Assembly: GCF_016808095.1 (NCBI RefSeq)
Contig: NC_068974.1
Coordinates: forward strand, 28,814,825 to 28,878,824
Length of the DNA: 64,000 bases
Direction of reading: 5' to 3'
Origin: Vigna angularis
Lineage: Eukaryota; Streptophyta; Magnoliopsida; Fabales; Fabaceae
Shown one piece after another: positions 1 to 11,241 of the stretch (within the stretch, counting starts at the first letter, position 1; each line of letters opens with the position of its first letter). Both the position numbers and the translations under genes were made by a program. The notes beneath the pieces are model-generated. The model ran no database searches. It was not told where the DNA came from and saw only the letters and a list, made by a program, of their open reading frames with translations.

Positions 1-366
1 CTTCCATTGTGATAGCGTCCTCCTCGAGCTAGGTTGGGCCAAAGCACAAAGATAAAGCTATGAAGGTGGAATTGGTGCGGAAGCTATGGATATGGTGGTG
101 GGCTCACAGTTTTGGTGAGGTTTTAATGAGTATTTGGGTGGGATGGAGGTGTTTGATGGATCTCTGGAGAGGCTAGGCCAACTCTAGAGAAGGATGGCTA
201 GAGGGACATCATGGGATGCTCTAACCTTGACTTGAGACAAGATATGGTTGCACACATTTTGGCATAATAACATTCAAATTCATCAAGTGATTTTACAAGG
301 AAGCAGACCCTTTTTATTTATAGAGAAAGGTGTCTCTAAAGCAGACAAGAAACCCTAAAAACTATT
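1..366. other. Unassigned intergenic sequence at window edge
   Basis: No open frame or recognisable domain is seen. The stretch is less AT-rich than most of the window and may be the end of a repeat that starts outside it. Confidence 0.3.
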
Positions 367-615
367 CACTCTTAAAGAGACATGGGCAATCCACTTTTAC
401 AAAGTTTCTCCACTCTTAGAGTGCCATGTGGCAATCCACTTTTATAAAGTCTTCTCCACTCTTAGAGTACCATGTGGCAATCCACTTTTGCAAAGTTCCT
501 CCACTCTTAGAGTGCCATGTGACAATCCACTTTTGAAAAGTTTCTCCACTCTTAGAGTGACATGTGGCAATCCACTTTAGTAAGAGTTTCTCCACTTATA
601 AAATGACACGTGACC
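367..615. repeat. Tandem repeat, about 45-bp unit, about 5.5 copies
   Basis: The phrase CACTCTTAGAGTGCCATGTG recurs with CACT starting near 367, 411, 457, 502, 547 and 593, a period of 44-46 bp. Each unit continues with GGCAATCCACTTTT and ends in an AAAGTTTCTC-like string. The copies carry scattered substitutions and the last is partial, so this is an ageing minisatellite rather than coding sequence. Confidence 0.85.
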
Positions 616-1163
616 ACTTCCTTCTTAAGAAAAACTCTTCACTAAGAGCTTGCGATGGGGGCCTGAATCGGATACGCACTTAATCGGATATGCAAATGCG
701 ATGGGGGACTGAATCAGATATCCAAATCCAATTCAGTCCCTATCGTGTTTGCATATCTGATTCGCAGCCTCTTAATTTTTTTTTATTTTGAATGATTTAA
801 TGGTTCCTTTGGTTCTGCCTATACCATAATAAATGTTCTCTTTTATAAATTTAAATTTTCTGTTATGTTAATTATTTTTTTGGTTAGTAATATTTAATTA
901 TTTTTATAGACAACCAGGAGAAGAATAATTCTTCACCAAAAATTGAAGAGGTGCCTCATGCAGTCAAATATGTTCCAGTAAAGGTGGTATGAACCAAACC
1001 AGATCAAATCAAGCTGCATGTCCAAATACAAATGCTTCAGATGTTGCAGAGAAAATGACTAATGCCAGAAGCTGTTATACAAATGTTTGAAGTTTCTACG
1101 TTTATGAATATGATAATAAATTTCGCATGCCTAATTACCTGTTATACGCGTTGTGCATGTGAA
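616..1163. other. Intergenic, no gene seen
   Basis: Apart from the short inverted motif at 650-766, this is AT-rich sequence without a supportable open frame. Confidence 0.4.
650..766. repeat. Direct plus inverted copies of a GCGATGGGGG-CTGAATC motif
   Basis: GCGATGGGGGCCTGAATCGG and GCGATGGGGGACTGAATCAG occur in direct order near 652 and 699. A near-inverse copy (CAATTCAGTCCC followed by GTTTGCATATCTGATTC) follows at about 729-763, so the segment can fold into a hairpin. It could be a terminal or internal piece of a transposon; nothing else identifies it. Confidence 0.6.
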
Positions 1164-1945
1164 CAAAGACATATTTTAAACATAAGAATATTTTAATAAT
1201 TTTTATTTTTAATTTAAAATAAAAAAATTAGAAACACTCCTTAATCTTAATCCACTTTCCTCATTTATCCAATTTGTTTCTTTCTCATCTCCATCCCCCT
1301 CTCTCACCCACACATAACAACTTGCGATACCGCAATTTGTTGTTCTTGTTCTATTCGTTTATTTGTTTTCCACTTTAATAATAAAATAATTGATGATGTT
1401 GATGTTGATTTTTTATTGGAGGGTTGTGTTATATCTTTTCGCTTCTGATTGTTATTAAATTTCGTTTTTAAATTTTAGAAGTAGTAATTTATCTTCAGGG
1501 AGATCTGATATTTTGACTATTAAGTTGTCTGGAAATATTTTCAAGAAGAGAAAAACCCTTATGTGGGTAGGGGATTCCGGAAGGGGTAAGTCATTATCCA
1601 GAAAATGGATTTCTAAAGTCAACTCTTAAAAATAATTTTAAAAACATATTTTTCATCACTGAAAACAATATTTTGCAATATATTTTTCACCTTCCTGCAT
1701 ATAACCAACGTTAGAAAAGAGACCACTGCTCGTTCCCTTTCAAATGTTTTAGATTGATAAGCATATTTTCATTCCATTTTTGCTGTGTCACAGGTTACTG
1801 TGTTTTAAAGAGGATGGAGATGAGAGAGAAACAAATTGGATAAGTGAGGAAGGTGAATTAGGGTTAGGTAAATGTTTCTGATTTTTTTTATTTTAAATTA
1901 AAAATAAAAATTATTAAAATACCCTTCTGTCTAAAGTATGTTTTC
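1164..1945. mobile_element. Non-autonomous DNA transposon with TIRs of about 140 bp
   Basis: The left arm (about 1164-1310) and right arm (about 1795-1945) are near reverse complements. Both carry TATTTTAATAATTTTTATTT, then AATTTGTTTCTTTCTCATCT-like sequence, then CTCCATCC. The roughly 480 bp between them has no coding potential. TIR length suggests a MULE-like element. I did not find a clean target-site duplication, so the ends are approximate. Confidence 0.6.
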
Positions 1946-3100
1946 TTAAGAATGAAGATTTTTTGTCTATTAAAACTTGGTACAATTTGTTAAAATGTAT
2001 CAACTGAAAGAAAACTAAGAGCACTTGTAACCTGCAATAAGAGCACTTGAGACTTGACTTTGAAACAACATCAAAACTTTCTCTTCAGCATTATGCTACC
2101 AGTTAGAATTAAGAAAACTAACAAGAACTTCAATTAAAGAATAATGTTAAATTTTTAACAAGCATTCTAAAACAACCTCAAGAGAAAAGATTGAAATTCA
2201 AAAAGGACAAATGATCAAAGCACATTTCAAATTAATTCATTAAGTATCTCCCAAGTCTACAAGCATTTATATTCAAGATTTATACTATTTTACATCTTGA
2301 ATTAAGCAAACAAGAAATTGTTAGAATTAAGCAAACTAACAAAAATTTCAATAAAAGTTCAAAATTGAATTATTAACATGCGTTAAAAAATATTTCTAAT
2401 AGCAAAAACCAAAACTAAAAAGAGCACACTATGTTTATAAAATTATACAACTAAACATGTTAAGGACAGAAGCTCATAATTCACTATGAACTCACTAGAT
2501 AAGCAATCCAAAAAGGTTTATCCTTCCATGCAGAAAACAAGAGAAAGAATTATAAAAGAGAAAATAGATAAAAAAAATCTAGTTTGTGATTAAGCGTGTA
2601 TAGCAAAGAGGCATGAATGGTCTATAAATGACCATTTTCAGCTCTAAACTCTTTACGTGTCTCTTTAAGAATAATCTTTGTGGCTCTAAATCAGTTTACA
2701 TTTGATTTTACAAAATCTATAATATCATATATGTATCTTTGTATTTTTTTTTGCATAAGGCGCTCTATAAGTAAGGTTTTAATAATATCTTTGAAACATA
2801 TTTACTTCTTTTTCGCTTAAATAAATAAATCAAACAATATCCTAAATCAAATTTTCTAAATAAACTCGTTCAATTCAAATAAGCAAATTAAATCTCTATT
2901 GTCATATTCATAGATCAACTATATCATCTATCACAACTCAACATATTAGACACTTTAACGAGAGATTCAACAAACAAAATACATGTTAGAACTTGTAAAA
3001 AGCATGTATACAATCAAACATCAAAGTCACTTATCTTAAAAAGTTCAACACATTAATAACCATCAAATCGTCTAATGAAATTCAACAAACCAGGTCTTCT
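1946..3100. other. AT-rich intergenic, no gene seen
   Basis: Only short chance frames occur. No domain, RNA gene or bounded repeat was recognised. Confidence 0.4.
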
Positions 3101-3854
3101 CACTAATACAAAAACAACGTATAACGTCACACGTTCAACGTCTAACCACTGAATAACCAACGTTAAAAATGACCGGTGACATTTTTGTAAATAAATGCAA
3201 TTATTAAAGGTCGTTTTCAATTGTAATTCGACGTAAAATGATATAAAACGTCGAAGACGTTTTAAATTCGACGTTAAAATGTTAGTGAATTCAATAAATA
3301 TTGAGCGAGATAGTGAAAATTCATTCACTTTATCTTAGCGCGCGATACCTTCTTCTCTTCTCAAACTTTTCTCGAATGAAGTTTGACAGTATCACATGTA
3401 ATCTTTCTTTCATTTGATACAAATGCATATTAATTAATTACTTTATATATGATTTTTGTTTGTTTTAACCGATTATTTTCGTGCTCTTGTCCTTCATAGG
3501 CGCATTCTATTTTTTCTCTCACTGTGACAAAACTTTATTCTGACGAAGTTTTCGTTTTCATTTTCGCTTTGAAGAACTTAATTTTTAAACTTGTTTTTTT
3601 GTTTTTTTTATTGAACTTGTTTGTTGTTGTTTGATTGAACTTGTTTGTTATTGGTTATTATTTGTGTTGTTTTTTGGTTTTTCAAGTCTTGTAGAGTTGT
3701 AAAAAAGATCACAATTAATTAAAAAAAACAAAAAAAAATTGATTAACGTCGAATATTGACAAAATTCGACGTTAAGTTTAATGCCAAAATTTTTTAATTC
3801 GACGTAAATTTAATGTCTCATGATATAACGTCGTTTGCGATTTTTGTACTAGTG
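3101..3854. mobile_element. Non-autonomous CACTA (En/Spm-type) transposon, TSD TCT
   Basis: The element begins CACTAATACAAAAACAACG and ends with the inverse of CACTAGTACAAAAATCGC, giving the 5'-CACTA...TAGTG-3' ends typical of the superfamily. The trinucleotide TCT lies immediately outside both ends (3098-3100 and 3855-3857), a perfect 3-bp target-site duplication. Inside, a subterminal motif containing AACGTCGA or TTCGACGTT is repeated in both orientations near each end, as expected for transposase-binding subterminal repeats. At 754 bp with no transposase it must be mobilised in trans. Confidence 0.88.
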
Positions 3855-4070
3855 TCTAGTGAAACTTTTGTAATTCGATCATTTAGCATCTATCAAAGCT
3901 TAAAAACTATTTTTTACCACTTTGAGTTAAATCTTAAATAATAACAATGAGCAAATTTGAATTAAAAGAAGGAGTTTAGTTTTAAATACACTCCAATAAA
4001 ACTAAAATTGGATATTCTAAATACGAGAAAAAAATGTAATAACCACTCTAACTTAAAAAATTTGTAAAAA

Positions 4071-4072
<2 letters not shown>

Positions 4073-4124
<52 letters not shown>
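4073..4124. repeat. (AT)n microsatellite
   Basis: About 26 uninterrupted AT units. Confidence 0.97.
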
Positions 4125-4126
<2 letters not shown>

Positions 4127-5116
4127 AATGAGAGTATTTCATTTTAAGAAATTTTGGTAATGAGATGATCGGTTATTATTAAACATAATCGATTAATTTG
4201 TTTGTTTATAAACATAGAAAGCATTTATTTTAATATTAATCAATTATTACTTGAAGCTTTTGAAAGGAAAACTTTTAAGAAAAGGTTGAAATTACAAGTT
4301 ATATTTAAAAATAATCGATTATATTAAAATCTTATGAAAACTAGTTATGCACAAACTAACCCATTATTGTTAAACATACTCAATTAAATACTTATCCCCG
4401 AAAAACTTTATTTGGACTATGATAAATGGATTATTTCTGAACCCAACTTAAAAATATATAATTGATTATGTACTAAATCTAATCCATTAATTTGTTTATA
4501 AAATCTTTTTCCTACCTAAAAGATCACTTTGGAAGACAATTCAATTTACAAATTGTGTACTACTCTTATAAATCATATTGAAAAGAACCTTGAACATATG
4601 TAGTAATAATCATCAGATATTGCACATCATTATGATTTATCTTTATATTAGGGGTACTGCCAATATACATTATAAATGCAGTCAGTTTGTCTTACTAACT
4701 TGATGGTAATTGAATACGTACGTTTTCTCTTATCATATCTCAATACTTCATGAGAAAAACTCCCGATGAAGAAAAAGTATGAAACTGAACTAGAAACATA
4801 AAGCCACAAAACTTGCAAAATTGGTTCCTCTGCTTGAATATAAGAGGATATAACCTAAATCACATAATTAATTATAATAAAGCTTTAAAAATGCAGTTAC
4901 CATTCTTCTACAAAACTGACGAATCAATTGTAGCAACATATTTTCTGTCCTAGCTATGAACTGTGATAATCATTGTTCCTGGCCATTCTGAAAGTTAGAT
5001 TAGGCATATGGAAGAGGAAATAAAAGCACACTAAGGAATAAAATTTGGCAATTGTCAGCACTGTGATAATCAAAGTCTACAAAATGATCGTCACAACAAT
5101 TAATATTTCAGTACTA
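4125..5116. other. AT-rich intergenic with scattered TAATCGATTA palindromes
   Basis: No gene is seen. The palindromic core AATCGATTA recurs near 4187 and 4314, and again near 40.5 kb, which points to remnants of a dispersed repeat. The last few hundred bases before 5116 probably include the 3' UTR of the minus-strand wound-induced gene. Confidence 0.35.
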
Positions 5117-5377
5117 TTACCATACAACACTTAAGTACATGACTTTCCTGAAAGACTCTTCTGATTGTTTTGCGTTCTGCTCTTTCAATCTGATGGAGAG
5201 CATGGTAGAAGAAGTGGAAGAAAGCTTCCCAGCCTGAGAGAATGAACCAAGATGGATTTTGAGATGCTGTTGAGCAGATCTCAAAGCATGGTTCCACCTA
5301 CAGATACCTTGATCTTTGAAGGCCTCCACGACTCCAACACTAGCTGCCACACTCCATGCTCTAATTGTTGAACTCAT
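5117..5377 (-). CDS. Wound-induced protein family (DUF3774), 86 aa
   Basis: This intronless small protein starts MSSTIRAWSVAASVGVVEAF and continues through the family signature KDQGICRWNHALRSAQQH at about residues 21-38. A Ser/Thr-rich middle (about 44-62) follows, then KQSEESFRKVMYLS near the C terminus. DUF3774 wound-responsive proteins are short, stress- and wound-inducible plant proteins without a known enzymatic activity. The start is the only ATG matching the conserved family N terminus. The usual C-terminal ending (CWGPN in the copy at 23341-23607) is replaced here by VVW after a local indel, so function may be altered. A TATA box lies upstream. Two relatives on the same strand at 20.2 and 23.4 kb make this a dispersed tandem cluster. 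Confidence 0.85.
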   Translation of the reverse strand: MSSTIRAWSVAASVGVVEAFKDQGICRWNHALRSAQQHLKIHLGSFSQAGKLSSTSSTMLSIRLKEQNAKQSEESFRKVMYLSVVW

Positions 5378-5459
5378 CTTGTGATGATGATCTTGTGATT
5401 CTTCTTAGACTATGATTGGTTTTTTGTTGAACGAATGAGGATATGAAAGGACGGTGATG

Positions 5460-5467
5460 TTTATATA
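5460..5467 (-). promoter_or_regulatory. TATA box of the DUF3774 gene at 5117-5377
   Basis: TATATAAA on the minus strand lies about 85 bp upstream of the start codon, a normal plant core-promoter spacing allowing for a short 5' UTR. Confidence 0.6.
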
Positions 5468-6332
5468 CTGAGAAAGAAGCACATGGGAATACCAAAGTTG
5501 CAAACCAGGGGAAGTAAACACAGTGGGCTATGACTCATGTATCCTGGATTATAGGGAACACGTGTATTTGCCAATGAAGTTGATGTGACACGCTGATGAA
5601 AAACCCAAGATAAGTTCCGGCATCTTAGCAGTTCTTTTTATCGATATTTAAACATTTAATGTTCGCCTTAAATAAAACTATCATGCATTTTCCCCTTAAT
5701 AATTTAGGTTTTGTCTCCTGTTTTAAATCTTCCTACTTATGATTTTTTTTCCTGCACATTCTTTTTTTTAATTTCGTACATGCAGAAAATTTAGGCAGGT
5801 TGCACGCTTTGTTTTTGATGTTGGAACTCGGTTGTTAGAAACACGACCTGGAATCACTGGATTACATATATTTACATTTTTAGGATAATGAATAATGAAA
5901 CGTGTACATGAATGACTGAATATAATTTAGAATTCCATTTTTGAAAAACAGAATGATTTAGTATTGATTATTTAAATATTGAAAAATGTTGTTTTAGTTC
6001 TATTTCTTATTAAGAATAGGTATTAAAAGTTGTTAATAGGTGTAGAAAAAAATTAAGTACATATGTATTTAAGAGTGGAATAACCTTAGTTGCAAATAAT
6101 TGTACAAACTTTTCCATTTTAACCAAAAAATGAAAAAAAATAATTAAATAAGTTGTTTTTGTTTCGTTTTTTGCTTAAAATATTTAGTTTTTAATAAAAT
6201 AGTACAAAAATTTGTTGTGAAGATAATTAGACAAATATAATGAAGTTGAAAATGCATAAGTGAATAGAAAATTTATTATTTAATGATTGAAATTACAAAA
6301 AGTTGAATACAATTAACTATGAGAAGTGAATC
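5468..6332. other. Intergenic; promoter side of the wound-induced gene
   Basis: No gene is seen. The sequence becomes AT-rich towards the Copia insertion. GAATC at 6328-6332 is the left target-site copy of that insertion. Confidence 0.4.
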
Positions 6333-6509
6333 TATTGGATTTAATTTATTTTCCGTTCATATCTGTGCATTTATCTTCATATATTTATATTCTATTTTTA
6401 TATTTATATTCCGTTTATATATTGTTTCAAACAATTATATATATGTAAAATTGTACTCTCTTCTTATGGAATAAGAAATACAATTCCTATCCTTTCTTTT
6501 CTCATAACA
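6333..6509 (+). repeat. 5' LTR of Copia element 1
   Basis: 177 bp, beginning TATTGGATTTAATT and ending TTCTCATAACA. The 3' LTR matches at all but two positions. Confidence 0.92.
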
Positions 6510-6626
6510 TGGTATCAGAAGAAAATTAATTTTTTATCACGTTCTTCCGCAACCAATTCTTTTCCTGTCGAGATCTTCATTTTCTACCTTTCGTTCTTGG
6601 CTTTTCTGCCTTTTTCTTCTCCTTTT

Positions 6627-9600
6627 ATGGCTACTCCCTCTGTTACTCTCGCATCGTTGCAAGATACAACACATGACTATTACATTCATCCTAATGAGAA
6701 TCCTTCATTGGTGCTTGTTTCCCCGATTCTTGAAGGTCACAATTATCATGGATGGGCTCGCTCGATGTCTATGGCACTACAAATGAAGAATAAATTTGGC
6801 TTTGTTGATGGTTCCATTCCTTGTCCAGCTGGTACAGGTCCAATGGTTCAAGCATGGAAGCGTTGCAATAATCTAGTTTTATCTTGGATCAATCATTCTG
6901 TTTCTCATGAGATTGCTACAAGTATTATTTGGATTGACTCTGCTGCTACGGCATGGAAGGATCTCAAAGATCGTTTCTCCCAAGGTGATTCTGTTCGAAT
7001 TTCACAATTGCATCAAGATCTTTATTCAATGCATCAATCTGATCTAAGTGTTACTGCATATTACACTAAAATGAAGATTCTCTGTGATGAACTTTGCAAT
7101 TTTCGCCCTATTCCTGAATGCCAATCTTCTGCTTCTTGTTGTGTTGTTTCTAAGACAATGAAGGAATATCGTGAAAATGATTGTGTTCTTTGTTTCCTTA
7201 GAGGCTTGAATGATAATTACTCTGTTGTTCGCTCTCAGATCCTTCTCATGGATCCCTTGCCTTCTTTACCCAAAATTTTTTCGATGATAATTCAACATGA
7301 GCGACAATTACAATCAGGAATTCTTTCTCAACCTCCAGTCATGGCGTCACAAGTTTCTCAATCTAAACCTTCTTTTTCTACCTTCAATGGCAGAGGTAAA
7401 CCCTCTCCTGCCAATGATTATGGCCGGGGAAGATCTTCATATCAAGGTTCTCAGGCTCGTTATCAAGGTTCTCAGGCTCGTTCCTTAGGGGGAAGGTTTG
7501 GTGCACCTCGACAATGCACTCACTGTGGCAGGACAAACCACACCATTGATACTTGCTTTCTAATACATGGATTACCACCTGATCTCAAATCCAAAAGAGT
7601 CCACAATGTTACAACAGATTCTTCTATAGTAGTTCCTTCTTATAATAATTCTCCGGCACAGTCACATTCCGCAATTTTGGGACTTTCTCAAGAGCAAATT
7701 CATGGTTTATTGGCACTTCTTCCTCAATCTAATCCCACAATCCCACATTCTACTAATCTAGTGAGCTCTCATAATGCTTCCACTTCTTCCCAGGCTCAAG
7801 GTAATATCTATTCCAAATGGATTCTAGACACAGGTGCTACTGATCATATATCTAATTCTTTGTCTCATTTTATTTCTTATCATAGAATCTCACCAATTAC
7901 AGTATCACTACCCAACAAGAACTCTTCATTTGCTCATTTTTCTGGCACTGTTTCACTTAGCCCACACCTTACTTTACATAATGTCTTGTTTATTCCTAAT
8001 TTTTCTGTCAATCTTATTTCGGTCACAAAGTTAACTAAATCTCTATCTTGTAAACTTAACATTTCTGAATTTTCCTGTGAAATACAGGACAAGTCAACCC
8101 TGCAGATGATTGGCAAAGCTGAAGAAAGAGATGGCTTGTATGTCATGATAGTTCCTGCATCCACACCCCTTGGTTCACCAGTTGCTATTACTTCTGAGAA
8201 TTCTATTGCTTGTTCTACAATAAGACATAACTCTATAGATATTTGGCACTATAGACTAGGGCATCCTTCTTTTTCTTGTTATACCAAATTACGCAACATG
8301 TATGCCACTTTACCCAATACAAAATACACGCATTGTGATGCTTGTCATTATTCTAAGCAAAGAAAGTTACCTTTTCAATTAAGTACTACTTTTTCAAAAG
8401 CTCCTTTTGATTTAATTCATGTTGATATTTAGGGGCCCTATAGTACTTCTTCTGTTGATGGTTTCAAATATTTCTTAACTATAGTAGATGATATGTCTAG
8501 ATACACATGGATTAAATTAATGACAGATTTTTATAGACAAAAAGGGATACAACATCAATTATCATGTGTTGAAACACCTCAACAAAATGGAGTCGTTGAT
8601 AGAAAACATCAACACATTCTCAATGTTGCTAGATCTTTAATGTTTCAATCCCATTTGCCCATAATTTTCTGGTCTTTTGCTGTTCGTTATGCTGTGCAAC
8701 TCATTAATATTTTACGTTCCAAATTTTTGACATATTTTTCTCCATCTCAACTGTTACACAATGTTAAACCTGACATTACTTACTTACGAGTTTTTGGCTC
8801 ACTTTGCTATGCTTCAACTCTTCAAACTCATAGAACAAAATTTCAACCTCGTGCAAGAAAATGTGTTTTACTGGGTTTTAAAACAGGAGTGAAAGGCTAC
8901 CTTTTGTTAGATTTCAATTCTAGGGAAATTTTTCTATCAAGGAATGTAGTTTTTTATGAAAATATATTTCCTTTTCTTACTAGTGACAAGCACTCACCTA
9001 TTAATACACAAAATTCCTTGGATTTTGTCACCAAAATTATTTCACCTCCATCACCTCTTTTCTCAGAAGTTACTGATCAACCCTCTTTACCACTTACATC
9101 TCCTCCTTCTATTGTTTCCGACCCTGTTATTTTCTCTTCTCAGCCTGTTTCTGTTGAACCTGTCACTGCTACTCCACAAAGGAAATCAATTAGGCCAAAA
9201 CATACACCATCTTATCTGCAGGACTATCATTGCAACATGTCATCTACTTCTTCCGCCACTCAGTCATCCACAGGTACCTTATATCCTATCTCTTCATATC
9301 TATCATATGATGCATTATCATCTCTTCATAAATCATATGTCCTTAATCTTTCCCAAGTTAGTGAACCTAAAACCTATAACCAAGCCATCAAACATGATTG
9401 TTGGAGAAATGCCATGGATCAAGAAATTGCAGCTTTAGAAAATACCAAAACTTGGGTTTTGACTGATCTACCTAATGGAAAGCAACCTATCGGATGTAAA
9501 TGGGTATACAAAATAAAGAGGCATGCTGATGGGAGTATTGAACGATACAAGGCAAGGCTTGTAGCCAAAGGCTACACACAACAACAAGGTTTAGATTACT

Positions 9601-10898
9601 TTGAGACTTTTTCACCTGTTGTCAAACTCACAACAGTAAGATTGGTTCTAGCTTTAGCAGCTTCCAAACATTGGTATTTACATCAACTAGATGTAACTAA
9701 TGCCTTTTTACATGGGGATCTAGATGAAGAAGTATACATGTCTCTTCCTCTTGGTTATAAATCTGAAAAACCAGGACAAGTTTGCAAGTTGTTGAAGTCT
9801 TTATATGGACTCAAACAAGCCTCTAGACAATGAAATTACAAGTTGACAACTACTTTACTTTCTTTGGGCTACACACAATCAAAATCAGATTATTCACTTT
9901 TTGTCAAAAGTGATTATGCTCATATTACCATCTTACTTGTTTATGTAGATGATATAGTTTTGGCAGGTGATGACATCCAGGAAATCCAAACTGTGAAGGC
10001 TCTATTGAATGCAAAGTTCAAGATTAAAGACTTAGGCCAACTCAAGTATTTTCTGGGCTTAGAAATTGCAAGATCTCAACAGGGCATTAATTTGTCACAA
10101 AGGAAGTATGCTCTAGAGTTACTAGAAGATGCAGGATTGTTGGGGTGTCAACCTGTTTCTACTCCTATACAGCCAGGCACAAAATTTTCCAAGACAGAAG
10201 GGAAACCCTATTCAGATGTGCAGGCTTATAGAAGACTTCTTGGCAGGTTACTATATCTAACCAACACAAGACCAGATTTATGTTTCGCTGTTAGTACTCT
10301 CAGTCAATTTCTTTCCAATCCTTTGGAAGATCACTATGCAGCAGCAATAAGAATCCTGAGATATATCAAGAACAATCCAGGACAAGGATTATTCTTTCCC
10401 TCCAACACAGAACATGCTCTCAAGGCTTTTAGTGATTCTGATTGGACTGCTTGCCCTGACACTAGAAGGTCTGTGACTGGTTTTAATGTGTTCTATGGTG
10501 CATCATTAATTAGCTGGAAATCCAAGAAGCAAGGTACTATATCTAGATCATCAACCGAAGCAGAATATAGAGCTTTAGCTTCCACAACATGTGAAATTCA
10601 ATGGCTTCTGTATTTGCTCCATGATTTGAAACAACCTCTACCATAACCAGTTTCTCTGTTTTGTGACAATCAATCTGCTATACAAATTGCACAAAATCCA
10701 GCCATGCATGAAAGAACAAAGCATATTGAAATTGATTGTCATCTCATAAGAGATAAAGTTCAAGCTGGTGTAATTAAGCTCCTGTCCATTCCTACTTCAG
10801 CACAACTTGCAGACATTCATACTAAAGCTTTGCATCCAGCACAATTTCAATCTTTGTTGTCCAAGCTGAGCATTAAGGATATATATGCTGCAGCTTGA
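6627..10898 (+). pseudogene. Copia gag-pol polyprotein, disabled
   Basis: The first ATG of the frame is at 6627. Domains in order are: Gag (Retrotran_gag_3/UBN2 type); a zinc knuckle CTHCGRTNHTIDTC near 7515; protease WILDTGATDH near 7820; the integrase zinc-binding region HYRLGHP...CDAC near 8250-8340; integrase core; reverse transcriptase with YVDD near 9947; and RNase H ending at a stop at 10896-10898. One frame is kept throughout but broken by TAG at 8430 (in place of W), TGA at 9831 (in place of W) and TAA at 10644 (probably in place of Q). The integrase core also lacks several tens of residues around 8522, including the second catalytic Asp region, and its catalytic Glu position reads Asp (VVDRKH). 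It cannot make a working polyprotein. Confidence 0.92.
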
Positions 10899-10905
10899 GG
10901 GGGGA

Positions 10906-11082
10906 TATTGGATTTAATTTATTTTCCATTCATATCTGTGCATTTATCTTCATATATTTATATTCTATTTTTATATTTATATTCCGTTTATATATTGTTT
11001 CAAACAATTATATATATGTAAAATTGTACTCTCTTCTTATGGAATAAGAAATACAATTCATATCCTTTCTTTTCTCATAACA
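10906..11082 (+). repeat. 3' LTR of Copia element 1
   Basis: Same length as the 5' LTR. It directly follows the polypurine tract and the terminal stop codon of pol. Confidence 0.92.
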
Positions 11083-11241
11083 GGATCATCTAATGTCAGG
11101 ATTGTCAGGATAATGATTTCTTATGTGTCTTGGTATATGATAGTATGAACACTTTTGTAGATGTCTTCCTTTCCTGATGTCTATCTTAATTCTAATTCTA
11201 GATGATTTGAATCGACCTTCGCGTTCCTTCCTGAAGCTAGA

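Larger units (their letters stand above)
6333..11082 (+). mobile_element. Complete Ty1/Copia retrotransposon, 4.75 kb, with 177-bp LTRs
   Basis: Identical-length LTRs lie at 6333-6509 and 10906-11082 and differ at only two positions (G/A and C/A). The 5' LTR is followed directly by TGGTATCAGA, the initiator-Met tRNA primer-binding site. The 3' LTR is preceded by a polypurine tract (GAGGGGGGA). Flanks GAATC (6328-6332) and GGATC (11083-11087) form a 5-bp duplication with one mismatch. The LTRs end in CA but begin TA rather than TG in both copies. The single gag-pol frame is broken by three stops and a deletion (see the pseudogene entry). The near-identical LTRs indicate a recent insertion. Confidence 0.93.

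Noticed and set aside
367..615. Tandem array considered as a CRISPR-like array
   Set aside because: Units are contiguous without unique spacers, and the genome is a plant's.
3053..3328. Minus-strand open frame of 91 codons
   Set aside because: It overlaps the left end of the CACTA element and has no recognisable protein motif.
8956..9438. 160-codon Leu-rich frame
   Set aside because: Alternative-frame shadow of the Copia pol gene.
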